A stretch of DNA of 43,063 bases from Sphingomonadaceae bacterium (GCA_021300355.1 JAJTEF010000005.1:1-43063); one strand, 5' to 3'; numbered from the stretch's first letter, positions 26,351-34,950 are shown. The notes: generated from the letters alone by a model not told the origin. Numbers and translations are program-made.

Positions 26351-26928
26351 AGCTTCCGGCTACCGGGCTTTACCGCCTCGGTCGCCGCCAATTCGGGCGG
26401 TAACTCATCTGGCGCATAGGTTGGAAAGTTCAACTGAATAAGCGGGAAGAAGGGTACACCGAGGTCGACGGTGCCTGCCGAACGGTCCACCACTGCGCCA
26501 GCGGCGATGACATGACCGCCGGCGGCTTCGATCGCCGCAATAGCCTCACGCGATGAAAGGCCGGTCGTTACGACATCTTCCATCATAAGAATTTTGGTGC
26601 CGGGTGCGATCGCAAAGCCGCGGCGCAGACCAAAGACGCCATCGGGGCGTTCGACGAACATCGCATCAACGCCAAGCGCACGACCCATTTCATGGCCGAT
26701 GATCAGACCACCCATGGCCGGAGAAATGACGGCTTCGATCTCGTTTCGCAGCTCGCGCGGCATTTTTTGGGTCAGTGCCGAGGCAATGCCCCCCGCACGC
26801 TCGGGGTTCATCAGCAGGCGTGCGCACTGAAGATAATAAGCGCTGTGGCGGCCGGACGACAGCAGGAAATGTCCTTCGAGCAGTGCGTCGACGCTACGGA
26901 ATTCAGATAATATTTCATCTTCGGTCAT
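26347..26928 (-). CDS. pyrE: Orotate phosphoribosyltransferase
   Basis: 193 residues from the ATG at 26928 ([34 protein letters not shown]). The open frame begins 30 codons earlier in what looks like leader sequence. It makes orotidine 5'-monophosphate from orotate and PRPP in pyrimidine synthesis. The type I phosphoribosyltransferase loop [14 protein letters not shown] (PRPP-binding acidic pair followed by VTTG), the orotate-site [11 protein letters not shown] and the central [18 protein letters not shown] are all present. The tail VKPGSRKL follows the sphingomonad pattern. It is the first gene of the operon and is divergent from coxB, with a 228-bp spacer between the two starts. Confidence 0.95.
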   Translation of the reverse strand: MTEDEILSEFRSVDALLEGHFLLSSGRHSAYYLQCARLLMNPERAGGIASALTQKMPRELRNEIEAVISPAMGGLIIGHEMGRALGVDAMFVERPDGVFGLRRGFAIAPGTKILMMEDVVTTGLSSREAIAAIEAAGGHVIAAGAVVDRSAGTVDLGVPFFPLIQLNFPTYAPDELPPELAATEAVKPGSRKL

Positions 26929-27047
26929 GATGGGGAGATTTTTCCTGGCTGGCGAATGTTGTGTTTTGCATCTTCCGTTTAGCGGATTGCAACGCAAATA
27001 GGTAGAAGAGTGGAGCAATTAAATGCTAAAAATCATTAATCGACCGC

Positions 27048-27076
27048 TTGAGGGTTCAGATAAGCGCGCCTATAGG
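27048..27076 (+). promoter_or_regulatory. Candidate sigma-70 promoter for the cox operon
   Basis: TTGAGG (27048-27053) and TATAGG (27071-27076) are separated by 17 nt, 80 nt before the coxB start. The -10 box sits inside GCGCGCCTATAGGTCGCGC, a near-palindrome (27065-27083) that could serve as an operator or fold in the leader. No other pair in the pyrE/coxB spacer looks better to me. Promoters read by eye are weak evidence. Confidence 0.35.
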
Positions 27077-27156
27077 TCGCGCGAGTCCGGCTCCTCAGCG
27101 GGGGGTCAGGCCTACGCAATATTTCTGCGTCGCACCAAGAATACGGGGCTAAATTG

Positions 27157-28260
27157 ATGATTATGTTGAAGAAATTTCTGGTTGTAATGGCTGCCATGGC
27201 AATGCCGTCATTGGCCTTGGCGCAACCTGCGAATCCCGCGCCTGCGCCAGTCACGAAAGAAGTAGCTGCACCGGTTGTAGCAACACCAGCCGCAGCAGCA
27301 CCTGTTGCCGCTGAAGCAGAAGCAGCGCCAGCCGCCGCTGCGCCGAAATCGACGGATGGTTCGCTTCCTGGCTATACGCCGCTGCGTCCTGACTATGCCA
27401 ACAGCGTCGGCATGCCGAAGCCGAAGGAAATCGATTTTCAGGAACAGTTCACCGAGAACGGCCAATATGCGAAATGGATTAACAACGCCATTTTGTTGCC
27501 GATTATCACGATCATTTCGCTCTTCGTTCTTGGCTTGCTTCTTTGGGTGATCGTGCGCTTCAATCGCCGCGCAAACCCCGTCCCTTCAAAAACGACGCAC
27601 AATACCTTCATTGAAGTCGTTTGGACGCTGGTTCCAGTCCTCATCCTTCTCGGCATTGCTTACCCATCGCTCGACTTGCTTGCCAAGCAGTTCAAGCCAG
27701 CACCGGCAGACGCCGTGACCGTTAAGGCAACTGGCTATCAATGGTATTGGGGTTACACTTATCCTGACCATGGCGGCTTTGAAGTTGTGTCCAACATGCT
27801 CAAAGAGCAAGGCGACGCTGCCAAGGGTGAGCGCTTCCGTACTGAAAATGACGGCCCCAAGTTGATGGCCGTAGACAATCGTATGGTTGTGCCAGCGGGC
27901 GTTCCGATCCGCATTCAGACAACGGCCGCAGACGTAATCCACGCTTTTGCCGTACCATCGCTGTGGTTTAAGCTTGATGCCGTCCCCGGCCGCTTGAATG
28001 AAAAGTCGCTGACGATCACGAAGCCAGGCGTCTATTTTGGACAATGTTCGGAGCTTTGCGGTGCACGGCATGCTTTCATGCCCATCGTCGTAGAAGCCCT
28101 GCCTCCAGAAAAGTTTGCGGCATGGGTTAAGGCGCAAGGCGGCACGATGCCCGGCGCTGAAAAGCCTGCTCCAGCAGCGCCAGCAGTAGCTGCCCCTGCA
28201 GCCGCTGCGGCGCCAACCACTGACCCAGTCGCTGCGCCTGCCGCAGCGCCAACCAAGTAA
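27157..28260 (+). CDS. coxB: Cytochrome c oxidase subunit II, aa3 type
   Basis: 367 residues from the ATG at 27157; a TTG one codon earlier and an ATG two codons later are also possible. A signal peptide (residues 1-22, cut near LALAQ) precedes an Ala/Pro/Val-rich linker (about 23-65). Two transmembrane helices (about 108-128 and 150-168) anchor the periplasmic cupredoxin domain. The aromatic electron-entry stretch [11 protein letters not shown] is present. The CuA ligands are Cys297, Glu299, Cys301, His305 and Met308 ([12 protein letters not shown]), with the earlier His in VIHAFAVPS. The C-terminal 40 residues are again Ala/Pro-rich. It takes electrons from cytochrome c and passes them to subunit I. 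No heme c motif (CxxCH) is fused at the end. It opens the cox operon. Confidence 0.97.
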   Translation: MIMLKKFLVVMAAMAMPSLALAQPANPAPAPVTKEVAAPVVATPAAAAPVAAEAEAAPAAAAPKSTDGSLPGYTPLRPDYANSVGMPKPKEIDFQEQFTENGQYAKWINNAILLPIITIISLFVLGLLLWVIVRFNRRANPVPSKTTHNTFIEVVWTLVPVLILLGIAYPSLDLLAKQFKPAPADAVTVKATGYQWYWGYTYPDHGGFEVVSNMLKEQGDAAKGERFRTENDGPKLMAVDNRMVVPAGVPIRIQTTAADVIHAFAVPSLWFKLDAVPGRLNEKSLTITKPGVYFGQCSELCGARHAFMPIVVEALPPEKFAAWVKAQGGTMPGAEKPAPAAPAVAAPAAAAAPTTDPVAAPAAAPTK

Positions 28261-28273
28261 AAAGGCCAGACTG

Positions 28274-29941
28274 ATGACCACTATTGCCGCAACAGGTACA
28301 GACCTCCACGCGCATGACCATCATGACGCGGATCACAAGCCAGGCTTCTTCGCGCGCTGGTTCATGTCGACCAACCACAAGGATATCGGTACGCTCTATT
28401 TGATCTTCGCGATTTTCGCAGGGATCATCGGCGGCGCAATTTCGGGCCTTATGCGCCTTGAACTTGCTGCGCCGGGTATCCAGTATCTTCAGGGCTGGGC
28501 ATCCATGATGGCCGGCAAGGAAGCGTCTTTGGACGAAGCCTATCATATGTGGAATGTCCTGATCACCGCCCATGGCCTGATCATGGTGTTCTTCATGGTC
28601 ATGCCAGCCATCATTGGTGGTTTCGGCAACTGGTTCGTGCCGCTGATGATTGGTGCGCCAGATATGGCGTTCCCGCGCATGAACAATGTCAGCTTCTGGC
28701 TGACGGTTGTTGCGTTCATCATGTTGCTTGGTTCAAGCTTTGTACCCGGTGGTACAGGCCTTGGCGCCGGTACCGGCTGGACAGTGTACGCGCCGCTTTC
28801 GACATCCGGATCCGTTGGACCGGCGGTCGATATGGCGATCTTCTCGCTTCACCTTGCAGGTGCGGCATCGATCCTGGGTGCGATCAACTTCATCACGACC
28901 ATCTTTAACATGCGTGCACCCGGCATGACGCTGCATAAAATGCCGTTGTTTGTCTGGTCCGTTCTTGTGACCGCATTCCTTCTGTTGCTCGCATTGCCCG
29001 TATTGGCTGCTGCTATCACGATGCTTCTGGTTGACCGTAACTTTGGTGGCGCATTCTTTGATGCGGCTGCCGGCGGTGACCCTGTATTGTATCAGCATCT
29101 GTTCTGGTTCTTCGGACATCCCGAAGTGTACATCATGATCTTGCCAGGCTTTGGCATTATCAGCCAGATCGTTGCGACGTTCAGCCGCAAGCCAGTCTTC
29201 GGTTATCTCGGCATGGCTTATGCCATGGTCGCAATCGGTGTCGTTGGCTTCGTCGTTTGGGCGCACCACATGTTCACCACGGGCATGAGCGTTGACATGA
29301 AGATGTACTTCACCGCGGCAACGATGGTGATTGCGGTGCCAACCGGCATTAAGATCTTCAGCTGGATCGCCACCATGTGGGGCGGTTCGGTCAGCTTCAA
29401 AACGCCAATGGTTTGGGCAATGGGCTTCATCTTCATGTTCACCGTTGGTGGCGTGACAGGTGTTGTGCTCGCCAACGGCGGTCTCGACGACAATCTGCAC
29501 GACACATATTATGTTGTCGCCCACTTCCATTATGTGCTGTCGCTTGGTGCGGTCTTCTCGCTCTTCGCTGGCTTCTATTATTGGTTTGGCAAGATGTCGG
29601 GTCGTCACCTGAACGAATTTTTGGGCCATCTGCACTTCTGGGTCTTCTTCATTGGCGTGAACGTATTGTTCTTCCCAATGCACTTCCTCGGAAACTCGGG
29701 CATGCCGCGTCGTTACCCTGATTATCCAGAGGCATTTGCTTATTGGAACGGTGTTGCGTCGATGGGCTATGCCATCATGGCTGTCGGTATCCTGATATTC
29801 TTCGTCAACGTGATCTGGTCTTTGCTGGCCGGTCGCCGCGCGGAAGACAATTATTGGGGTGAAGGCGCGACAACGCTTGAGTGGACGTTGACAAGCCCTC
29901 CACCATATCACCAGTTCGAAACGCTGCCGGTTATCAAGTAA
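28274..29941 (+). CDS. coxA: Cytochrome c oxidase subunit I, aa3 type
   Basis: 555 residues with twelve hydrophobic segments. It carries heme a and the heme a3-CuB centre that reduces oxygen to water. His282-Pro-Glu284-Val-Tyr286 contains a CuB ligand, the D-channel glutamate and the cross-linked tyrosine; His331-His332 (WAHHMFTTG) are the other CuB ligands; [15 protein letters not shown] holds the hemes' axial histidines. [22 protein letters not shown] is the D-channel entrance. The XGHPEV form puts it in the A1 family of heme-copper oxidases. Numbering runs six ahead of what I recall for Paracoccus subunit I. It begins 13 nt after coxB. Confidence 0.98.
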   Translation: MTTIAATGTDLHAHDHHDADHKPGFFARWFMSTNHKDIGTLYLIFAIFAGIIGGAISGLMRLELAAPGIQYLQGWASMMAGKEASLDEAYHMWNVLITAHGLIMVFFMVMPAIIGGFGNWFVPLMIGAPDMAFPRMNNVSFWLTVVAFIMLLGSSFVPGGTGLGAGTGWTVYAPLSTSGSVGPAVDMAIFSLHLAGAASILGAINFITTIFNMRAPGMTLHKMPLFVWSVLVTAFLLLLALPVLAAAITMLLVDRNFGGAFFDAAAGGDPVLYQHLFWFFGHPEVYIMILPGFGIISQIVATFSRKPVFGYLGMAYAMVAIGVVGFVVWAHHMFTTGMSVDMKMYFTAATMVIAVPTGIKIFSWIATMWGGSVSFKTPMVWAMGFIFMFTVGGVTGVVLANGGLDDNLHDTYYVVAHFHYVLSLGAVFSLFAGFYYWFGKMSGRHLNEFLGHLHFWVFFIGVNVLFFPMHFLGNSGMPRRYPDYPEAFAYWNGVASMGYAIMAVGILIFFVNVIWSLLAGRRAEDNYWGEGATTLEWTLTSPPPYHQFETLPVIK

Positions 29942-29989
29942 CCGGCGGCGGTTCGCCGCTTCAAAGCTTTAAGGCGTTTGGATACGGAC

Positions 29990-30895
29990 ATGACAACCGC
30001 AGCGCGTGACATATTAATGCCTGCCGAATGGCGTGACTTCTGGGCTTTAACCAAGCCCAGAGTTATGTCGCTTGTCGTATTCACCGCCTTATGTGGTCTG
30101 CTGGCCGCGCCTGGCAATATCCACCCCATCATCGCCTTTACGGCCGTCCTGTGCATTGCCCTTGGCGCTGGTGCATGTGGTTCGCTGAACCAGTGGTACG
30201 AAGCCGATGTCGACGCCAAAATGGCGCGGACAGCACAGCGGCCATTGCCCGCCGGCCGAATGGATCGTGAGGCAGCGTTGCACTTCGGCGTCGGCCTTGC
30301 GGCCTTTTCCGTTGGCATCATGGGTGTTGCCGTAAACTGGCTGTCGGCCGGTTTGCTGGCTTTTTCGATATTCTTTTATTCCATCGTCTACACAATCTGG
30401 CTGAAACCCAACACGCCGCAAAATATCGTTATCGGCGGTGCTGCAGGCGCATTTCCGCCGGTCATTGGATGGGCCGCCGTCACCGGTGATGTGACTTTCC
30501 TGCCGGTCTTGCTCTTTGCCATCATCTTCTTGTGGACCCCGCCGCATTTTTGGGCCCTCGCGCTGTTTATGAAGACCGATTACGGTGCCGCGGGCATCCC
30601 GATGTTGCCAAATGTGAAGGGTCAGCGCGTTACGCGTAACCAGATATTTGGGTATAGCTTCCCGATGGCGGGCGCAGCGATATTGCCGTTCATCTTGGGC
30701 GATAGCGGCTGGCTATATGGCGCGACTTCGATGGTGTTGAGCGGGCTATTCCTGATCCTCGCATTCCGTGTCTGGCAAAATGAAGCAACCGATGCCGCGG
30801 CGATGAAGCCGGAGAAGCAGCTTTTCGCGTTCTCGATCCTGTATCTGTTTCTTTTGTTCGCCCTGTTCGCAATTGACCGTATGGTGATCGCATGA
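29990..30895 (+). CDS. ctaB: Heme O synthase (protoheme IX farnesyltransferase)
   Basis: 301 residues from the ATG at 29990 ([26 protein letters not shown]); a TTG at 29978 is less likely. It attaches a farnesyl group to heme b, giving heme O, the precursor of heme A used by subunit I. This UbiA-type membrane enzyme shows the first Asp-rich motif [21 protein letters not shown] and the second region [32 protein letters not shown], then [14 protein letters not shown]. About nine hydrophobic helices are visible. The 48-nt gap after coxA holds a short hairpin GCGGCG-GTT-CGCCGC just past the coxA stop, possibly an mRNA processing or stability point. Its TGA overlaps the next start as ATGA. Confidence 0.96.
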   Translation: MTTAARDILMPAEWRDFWALTKPRVMSLVVFTALCGLLAAPGNIHPIIAFTAVLCIALGAGACGSLNQWYEADVDAKMARTAQRPLPAGRMDREAALHFGVGLAAFSVGIMGVAVNWLSAGLLAFSIFFYSIVYTIWLKPNTPQNIVIGGAAGAFPPVIGWAAVTGDVTFLPVLLFAIIFLWTPPHFWALALFMKTDYGAAGIPMLPNVKGQRVTRNQIFGYSFPMAGAAILPFILGDSGWLYGATSMVLSGLFLILAFRVWQNEATDAAAMKPEKQLFAFSILYLFLLFALFAIDRMVIA

Positions 30896-31047
30896 CCCAG
30901 CCTGACCAATCGCCATATACCGCCGAAGAAACCGCGCTTATCCGCAAACGCCAAGCGGCGCGGTCTCGCGTGATGGGCGTCGCCCTCGTTGGCTTGTGCA
31001 TATTGTTCTTCCTGATCACAGTCGCAAAAGTCGGGGTCTGGGGCTGA
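30892..31047 (+). CDS. Small single-pass membrane protein in the cox operon (CoxF-like position)
   Basis: 51 residues: a polar N-terminus with charged residues ([26 protein letters not shown]), then one hydrophobic helix ([21 protein letters not shown]) and a short end VGVWG. Its ATG overlaps the ctaB stop (ATGA) and its TGA overlaps the ctaG start (TGATG), so it is clearly part of the translated operon. Alphaproteobacterial cox clusters often have a small gene at this place, called coxF in some species. Its function is unknown to me; help with heme or copper insertion is a fair guess from position. Predicted orientation is N-in by the Arg/Lys cluster before the helix. Confidence 0.85.
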   Translation: MTQPDQSPYTAEETALIRKRQAARSRVMGVALVGLCILFFLITVAKVGVWG

Positions 31048-31613
31048 TGGCCATATCGAACGCAAAAACCGGATTGTTGGCGGGCGCGCTTGCGGTCTCA
31101 ATGGTTGGAGTCGGCTTTGCAGCCGTTCCGCTATACCGCCTGTTTTGTCAGGTGACGGGGTTCGGTGGCACAACGATGCGGGTTGACGCGGCGCAAGCGG
31201 CGACGGTGTCCGCGACGAACAAATCCATCGTCATCCGCTTTGACGCCAATCATCGCGGCGACCTGCCGTGGGAATTTAAACCGGAACGCCCGACCGATAC
31301 GGTCAGCATCGGCGCGAAGGATATGTCGATCTTCTTGGCAAAAAATCTGTCGAGCGAAGCGGTGACGGGGACGGCAACGTTTAACGTTACGCCGGCGCTC
31401 GCGGGCAAATATTTCAACAAAATACAGTGCTTTTGCTTCACGGAACAGACACTTAAGCCCGGTGAACAAGTGAGAATGCCGGTCCTATATTATGTCGATC
31501 CAAAGATCATGACAGATCCAGAAACCCAAGATATCGAAGAAATTACACTTAGCTACACATTCTACCCAGTGGAAAAGCCAAACACGGTGGACCCGCAGGC
31601 GAACGGAAGCTAA
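31047..31613 (+). CDS. ctaG: Cytochrome c oxidase assembly protein CtaG/Cox11
   Basis: 188 residues from the ATG at 31047 ([19 protein letters not shown]). One N-terminal transmembrane helix (about 8-28) ends in VGFAAVPLYRLFCQVTGFGGTT, the typical start of the periplasmic immunoglobulin-like domain. The copper-binding motif CFCF is present in KIQCFCFTEQTLKPGE, and YVDPKI and ITLSYTFYPV close the domain. Cox11 delivers copper to the CuB site of subunit I. The start overlaps the preceding small gene by one base. About 37 nt separate it from coxC. Confidence 0.97.
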   Translation: MAISNAKTGLLAGALAVSMVGVGFAAVPLYRLFCQVTGFGGTTMRVDAAQAATVSATNKSIVIRFDANHRGDLPWEFKPERPTDTVSIGAKDMSIFLAKNLSSEAVTGTATFNVTPALAGKYFNKIQCFCFTEQTLKPGEQVRMPVLYYVDPKIMTDPETQDIEEITLSYTFYPVEKPNTVDPQANGS

Positions 31614-31650
31614 GGCAAACTTACCACGTTAAGACTACAGGGAATTGACC

Positions 31651-32538
31651 ATGGCGGGTGCCAAAAATCACGATTATCATATTCTGCCGCCGAGCATCAC
31701 ACCCATCTTGGGTTCGTTCTCGGCCCTGACGATGTTCTTCGGCCTGGTGATGTGGATGCATCCCGAGCAGTTCGGTTATGGTAGCCTCGTCTTTGGCCTT
31801 GGCCTTTTGGGCGTATTGTACACCTTTTTCGCATGGTGGTCCGATGTCGTGACCGAAGCCCATGCGGGCGATCATACCCCTGTGGTTCAGCTTCATCTGC
31901 GTTACGGCATGATCATGTTCATCGCGTCGGAAGTCATGTTCTTCGTGGGCTGGTTCTGGGCATGGTTTGACTTCTCGCTGTTCCCTGTGCCGCTGGAAAT
32001 CGTGAAGGATGCGGAAACGCATGCATTTACGGTCACCAACCTGATCGGCCAAGAAGGCGCCGCCGCTTTGATGCAGTGGCCGCCAAAGGGCCTCGAGGTT
32101 CTCGATTCGATGAAGTTGCCGCTGCTCAACACCTTGATCCTGTTGTGCTCGGGCACCACCGTCACTTGGGCGCACCATGCGCTGATCCACGGCGACCGTG
32201 AAGGTTTGAAAAAAGGTCTGTTGGCGACGATCCTGTTGGGTCTGCTGTTCAGCTCCATTCAGGCATATGAGTATCTGGAAGCACCGTTTCCATTCGCTGG
32301 CCTGAACTATGGCACAGCATTTTACATGGCGACTGGCTTCCACGGTTTCCACGTGATCGTCGGCACAATATTCTTGGTAGTCTGCCTTGTGCGTGCAAAC
32401 AAAGGCCATTTCACACCAAAGCAGCATTTCGGTTTTGAAGCTGCGGCTTGGTACTGGCACTTTGTCGACGTTGTGTGGCTGTTCCTGTTCATCGCCATCT
32501 ACATTTGGGGTGGCTGGGGCGCACCAGTTCACGCGTAA
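31651..32538 (+). CDS. coxC: Cytochrome c oxidase subunit III
   Basis: 295 residues from the ATG at 31651, preceded by AGGGA at 7 nt; an in-frame TTG six bases upstream is not needed. Seven hydrophobic helices are visible. Family features: HDYHILPPSITPILGSF at the N-terminus, WWSDVVTEAHAGDHTPVVQLHLRYGMIMFIASEVMFFVGWFWAWF in the first half, SGTTVTWAHHAL, and ATGFHGFHVIVGTIFL and AAWYWHFVDVVWLFLFIAIYIWGG at the end. Subunit III stabilises the catalytic core and helps proton uptake. DUF983 starts immediately after its TAA with no gap. Confidence 0.97.
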   Translation: MAGAKNHDYHILPPSITPILGSFSALTMFFGLVMWMHPEQFGYGSLVFGLGLLGVLYTFFAWWSDVVTEAHAGDHTPVVQLHLRYGMIMFIASEVMFFVGWFWAWFDFSLFPVPLEIVKDAETHAFTVTNLIGQEGAAALMQWPPKGLEVLDSMKLPLLNTLILLCSGTTVTWAHHALIHGDREGLKKGLLATILLGLLFSSIQAYEYLEAPFPFAGLNYGTAFYMATGFHGFHVIVGTIFLVVCLVRANKGHFTPKQHFGFEAAAWYWHFVDVVWLFLFIAIYIWGGWGAPVHA

Positions 32539-32925
32539 ATGACAGCAGAGCAATCTCCAGAAGGGCGGCCCAGCATATTGCGGGCTGCCCTTTTTTGTCT
32601 CTGCCCCCAATGCGGCGGTAAAACGCTGTTTGCGGGGCTTGGCCAGTTTGCGGATACATGTTCGCAATGCAAACTTGATTACGCTTCGTTCAATGTGGGC
32701 GATGGCCCTGCGGCATTGCTCACCATGGTTATTGGTGCGCTGATCATTGTCTTCGCTTTGTTGCTCGATTCCGCCGTCCGGCCACCCTTTTGGGTGCATG
32801 TCATCATTTGGGTTCCGGTGACCGCCGCGTTGACCGTGGTCACGCTGCGGATGGCGAAAGCGGCGCTGCTGGCATCCGAGTATCGCAACAAAGCACATGA
32901 GGCCGGGAAGGGCGATCTGCTATGA
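32539..32925 (+). CDS. DUF983 family membrane protein
   Basis: 128 residues. An N-terminal zinc-ribbon-like pair, CPQCGGKTLF (with one more Cys at FCLC) and CSQCKLDYASF, precedes two transmembrane helices (about 57-75 and 83-103). DUF983 proteins lie in alphaproteobacterial cox clusters between coxC and surf1 very often. Their role is not established; the paired CxxC motifs suggest binding of a metal, perhaps zinc or copper, during oxidase assembly. The start follows the coxC stop directly and its own stop overlaps the SURF1 start (ATGA). Confidence 0.93.
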   Translation: MTAEQSPEGRPSILRAALFCLCPQCGGKTLFAGLGQFADTCSQCKLDYASFNVGDGPAALLTMVIGALIIVFALLLDSAVRPPFWVHVIIWVPVTAALTVVTLRMAKAALLASEYRNKAHEAGKGDLL

Positions 32926-33503
32926 AGCGCTTGCCGATTATTCCGACGATCATTGTGATCATCGCGGTCGCTATCATGATCGGCCTCGGCGTCTGGCAGC
33001 TTCAGCGCAAGGCCGAAAAGGAAGCTCTGCTCGCCCGTTACAACGCGGCCGATGGCCTCCCCGCCATAGCATGGCCAGTCGTCCCCGATCCCAAGTCATT
33101 ACCGCTGTTTCGGCGCTCTACGGTCATGTGCGGCAAGGTGATCAAAATCGAGTCGGTGTCCGGCAGCAATCGTGCTGGTGACGCAGGCTTTGCCCATGTC
33201 GCGTCATGCCAAACAGGCGGCGCTGAAGGCCCCGGCGCGAAAGTTGCCATCGGTTGGTCGGAACGCCCGCAATCACCCAGCTGGAACGGCGGACTGGTCC
33301 GTGGCATCATCGCGCCCGATGGGGTGCAGTTGATTAAACTGGTGTCGACCGATTCCGCAGATGGCCTGCAACAGCTTGCATTGCCATCGCCAGCGCAAAT
33401 TCCAAACAACCATCTCCTATACGCCATCCAGTGGTTCATCTTCGCCGCCGCGGCATCGATCATTTATATCCTCGCGGTGCGGATGCGCATGAAAACGCCT
33501 TGA
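32922..33503 (+). CDS. SURF1 family cytochrome c oxidase biogenesis protein
   Basis: 193 residues, short for the family (usually 230-300), because the central periplasmic domain is reduced. The two terminal helices with their motifs are intact: IIVIIAVAIMIGLGVWQLQRKAEKEAL at the N-terminus and PNNHLLYAIQWFIFAAAASIIYILAVRMR at the C-terminus. SURF1 helps insert heme A into subunit I. A periplasmic Cys pair (TVMCGKV, VASCQTGG) may form a disulfide. The start overlaps DUF983 by 4 nt, and its TGA overlaps a TTG start for the permease gene. Confidence 0.93.
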   Translation: MKRLPIIPTIIVIIAVAIMIGLGVWQLQRKAEKEALLARYNAADGLPAIAWPVVPDPKSLPLFRRSTVMCGKVIKIESVSGSNRAGDAGFAHVASCQTGGAEGPGAKVAIGWSERPQSPSWNGGLVRGIIAPDGVQLIKLVSTDSADGLQQLALPSPAQIPNNHLLYAIQWFIFAAAASIIYILAVRMRMKTP

Positions 33504-34255
33504 GCCTGCCCGCCGATATCTATTTCTACATCGTCGCAAGCACTGCCGTCATATTGGTCGGGCTTGCCAAGGGTGGATTTGCAGGGCTCGGCGCTGCCGC
33601 CATGCCGATACTCGCCTTGGTCATGGACCCAGTCGCCGGTGCGGGCATGTTGCTACCCATATTGATGGTTCAGGATATTGTGAGCGCCTGGGCATTCCGA
33701 CGTGACTTTGATCGGCGGACGTTGTTACTCACCTTGCCGGGCGCAGTCGTGGGCATCTTTTTCGGATGGTTTTTGGCGACCTCGATTAATGCAGACGCGG
33801 TTCGCGGCTTTGTCGGCGTCATTGCGCTATCATTTGGTGTCTACCGGTTGCTTCCGTTGTTCGGTGCGCAGCTTAAGCTGGCTGGTCCAGCGCCGGAGTG
33901 GGTTGGGGTGGTCATGGGCGGGGCCGCAGGCTTCACCAGCCAAATTGCCCATGCGGGCGGCCCACCGTTTCAGATTTGGGCGCTGTCGCGCAACTTCCCA
34001 CATTTGGTCTTCGTCGGAACGTCGTCGATATTCTTTGCGATCATCAATTGGATGAAAGTGCCTGCTTATGCAGCGCTGGGCCAATTCAACACGCAAAATA
34101 TGACGTTGACCGCCATCTTCCTGCCATTGGCTATAGTCAGCACAATGGCAGGCGTGCGTTTGGTCAAGCGGGTGTCAGCCGAACGATTCAATATCATCAT
34201 TCAGCTTTTGATGGTGGTCGTTGGCGCAGAGTTGATTCGCCAAGCCATCTGGTGA
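33500..34255 (+). CDS. TSUP (TauE/SafE) family membrane transporter
   Basis: 251 residues from the TTG at 33500, which overlaps the SURF1 stop as TTGA; the longer open frame lies inside surf1. About eight hydrophobic helices fall into two similar halves. The first carries VGLAKGGFAGLGAAAMPILAL, a hallmark of the family (glycine-rich re-entrant region), and the second AGFTSQIAHAGGPPFQIWALSRNF. TSUP proteins move sulfite, sulfoacetate or other sulfur or organic anions across the inner membrane; the substrate here is unknown. It is tightly coupled to the oxidase assembly genes, but the link to respiration is unclear. It ends only 7 nt from the convergent infC stop. Confidence 0.92.
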   Translation: MSLPADIYFYIVASTAVILVGLAKGGFAGLGAAAMPILALVMDPVAGAGMLLPILMVQDIVSAWAFRRDFDRRTLLLTLPGAVVGIFFGWFLATSINADAVRGFVGVIALSFGVYRLLPLFGAQLKLAGPAPEWVGVVMGGAAGFTSQIAHAGGPPFQIWALSRNFPHLVFVGTSSIFFAIINWMKVPAYAALGQFNTQNMTLTAIFLPLAIVSTMAGVRLVKRVSAERFNIIIQLLMVVVGAELIRQAIW

Positions 34256-34262
34256 CTGCGCC

Positions 34263-34808
34263 CTATTTGGGCGACAGCACCATAAGCATTTGACGGCCTT
34301 CCATGCGGGGATGCGCCTCAACCTTTGCGGTCTCGGTGGTATCGGCCTGAACGCGCTGCAACAGGTGCATACCCAATTGTTGGTGGGCCAATTCACGACC
34401 ACGGAAACGCAAGGTGATTTTCACCTTGTCACCTTCCTCGATGAACTCCGCAACCTTCTTCATCTTGACCATATAATCATGGTCATCGATGTTCGGACGC
34501 ATTTTAATTTCTTTAATTTCCTGCGTTTTCTGACTCTTACGCGCAAGATTGGCCTTTTTCTGGGCCTCATATTTGAACTTGCCGATGTCCAGAAATTTGC
34601 AGACTGGCGGATCAGCGTTCGGTGATACTTCCACCAGATCAAGACCGACTTCAGCGGCCTGCGCTATCGCCTCGTGGGTGTACAGGACACCCAAATTTTC
34701 GCCGTCATCATCAATGACTCGTACTTTTTCAGCTGTGATGAGATTATTGTAGCGCGGACCACTTTTAACAGGTGGGGTCATTGCGCGCCGGGTCGGCGGG
34801 GTGGCGAT
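34263..34808 (-). CDS. infC: Translation initiation factor IF-3, probable non-AUG (ATC) start
   Basis: 181 residues when read from an ATC codon at 34808. AAGGAG (34822-34817 on the minus strand) stands exactly 8 nt before it and in the same frame. The first in-frame ATG (34781) has no Shine-Dalgarno sequence and would drop the basic N-terminal peptide ATPPTRRAM that alphaproteobacterial IF-3 proteins usually have before [11 protein letters not shown]. The N-domain ([38 protein letters not shown]) and C-domain ([43 protein letters not shown]) are complete. IF-3 rejects non-AUG starts on the 30S subunit; a non-AUG start on its own message gives feedback control, as known for E. coli infC (AUU). 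rpmI and rplT are not next to it. It ends 7 nt from the convergent permease gene. Confidence 0.93.
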   Translation of the reverse strand: MATPPTRRAMTPPVKSGPRYNNLITAEKVRVIDDDGENLGVLYTHEAIAQAAEVGLDLVEVSPNADPPVCKFLDIGKFKYEAQKKANLARKSQKTQEIKEIKMRPNIDDHDYMVKMKKVAEFIEEGDKVKITLRFRGRELAHQQLGMHLLQRVQADTTETAKVEAHPRMEGRQMLMVLSPK

Positions 34809-34822
34809 AGTCGATACTCCTT
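34806..34822 (-). promoter_or_regulatory. Ribosome binding site and ATC start codon of infC
   Basis: On the minus strand AAGGAG (34822-34817), an 8-nt spacer and ATC (34808-34806) form a textbook initiation site except for the start codon. The ATC is in frame with IF-3. This site decides the start and makes autoregulation by IF-3 likely. Confidence 0.8.
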
Positions 34823-34852
34823 GTGATGTTATGCAGCGCCATTACAGCCAAA

Positions 34853-34902
34853 TCGCTAACAGATAAAGGCCTTAGCGCCGGATTGTCCGCTTTTGTTAGC
34901 GA
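34853..34902 (-). promoter_or_regulatory. Structured leader upstream of infC
   Basis: Perfect 9-nt arms TCGCTAACA (34853-34861 on plus) and TGTTAGCGA (34894-34902) enclose 32 nt. Inside the loop are the palindrome AAGGCCTT and a small hairpin CGGA-TTG-TCCG. The element lies 45 nt upstream of the infC start, between dsbD and infC, with no T-run after it on the minus strand. It could be an mRNA structure involved in infC control, an operator, or a weak terminator for dsbD. Confidence 0.45.
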
Positions 34903-34950
34903 CAGTGGCTCTCGAGACACGGCCAAGCGCCCAAAGGATCCTGATCTGAT

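Noticed and set aside
27065-27083. Near-palindrome GCGCGCCTATAGGTCGCGC as a separate regulator site for the cox operon
   Set aside because: Imperfect and overlapping the candidate -10 box; no regulator gene or second copy supports it, so it is only mentioned with the promoter.
28733-29911. Long minus-strand open frame (392 codons) opposite coxA
   Set aside because: Its composition (rich in His, Asp, Arg, Glu) is what antisense of a membrane protein gene gives; coxA on the plus strand is certain.
31621-32898. Long minus-strand open frame (425 codons) opposite coxC and DUF983
   Set aside because: Antisense shadow of membrane proteins; no family motif and no ribosome site seen.
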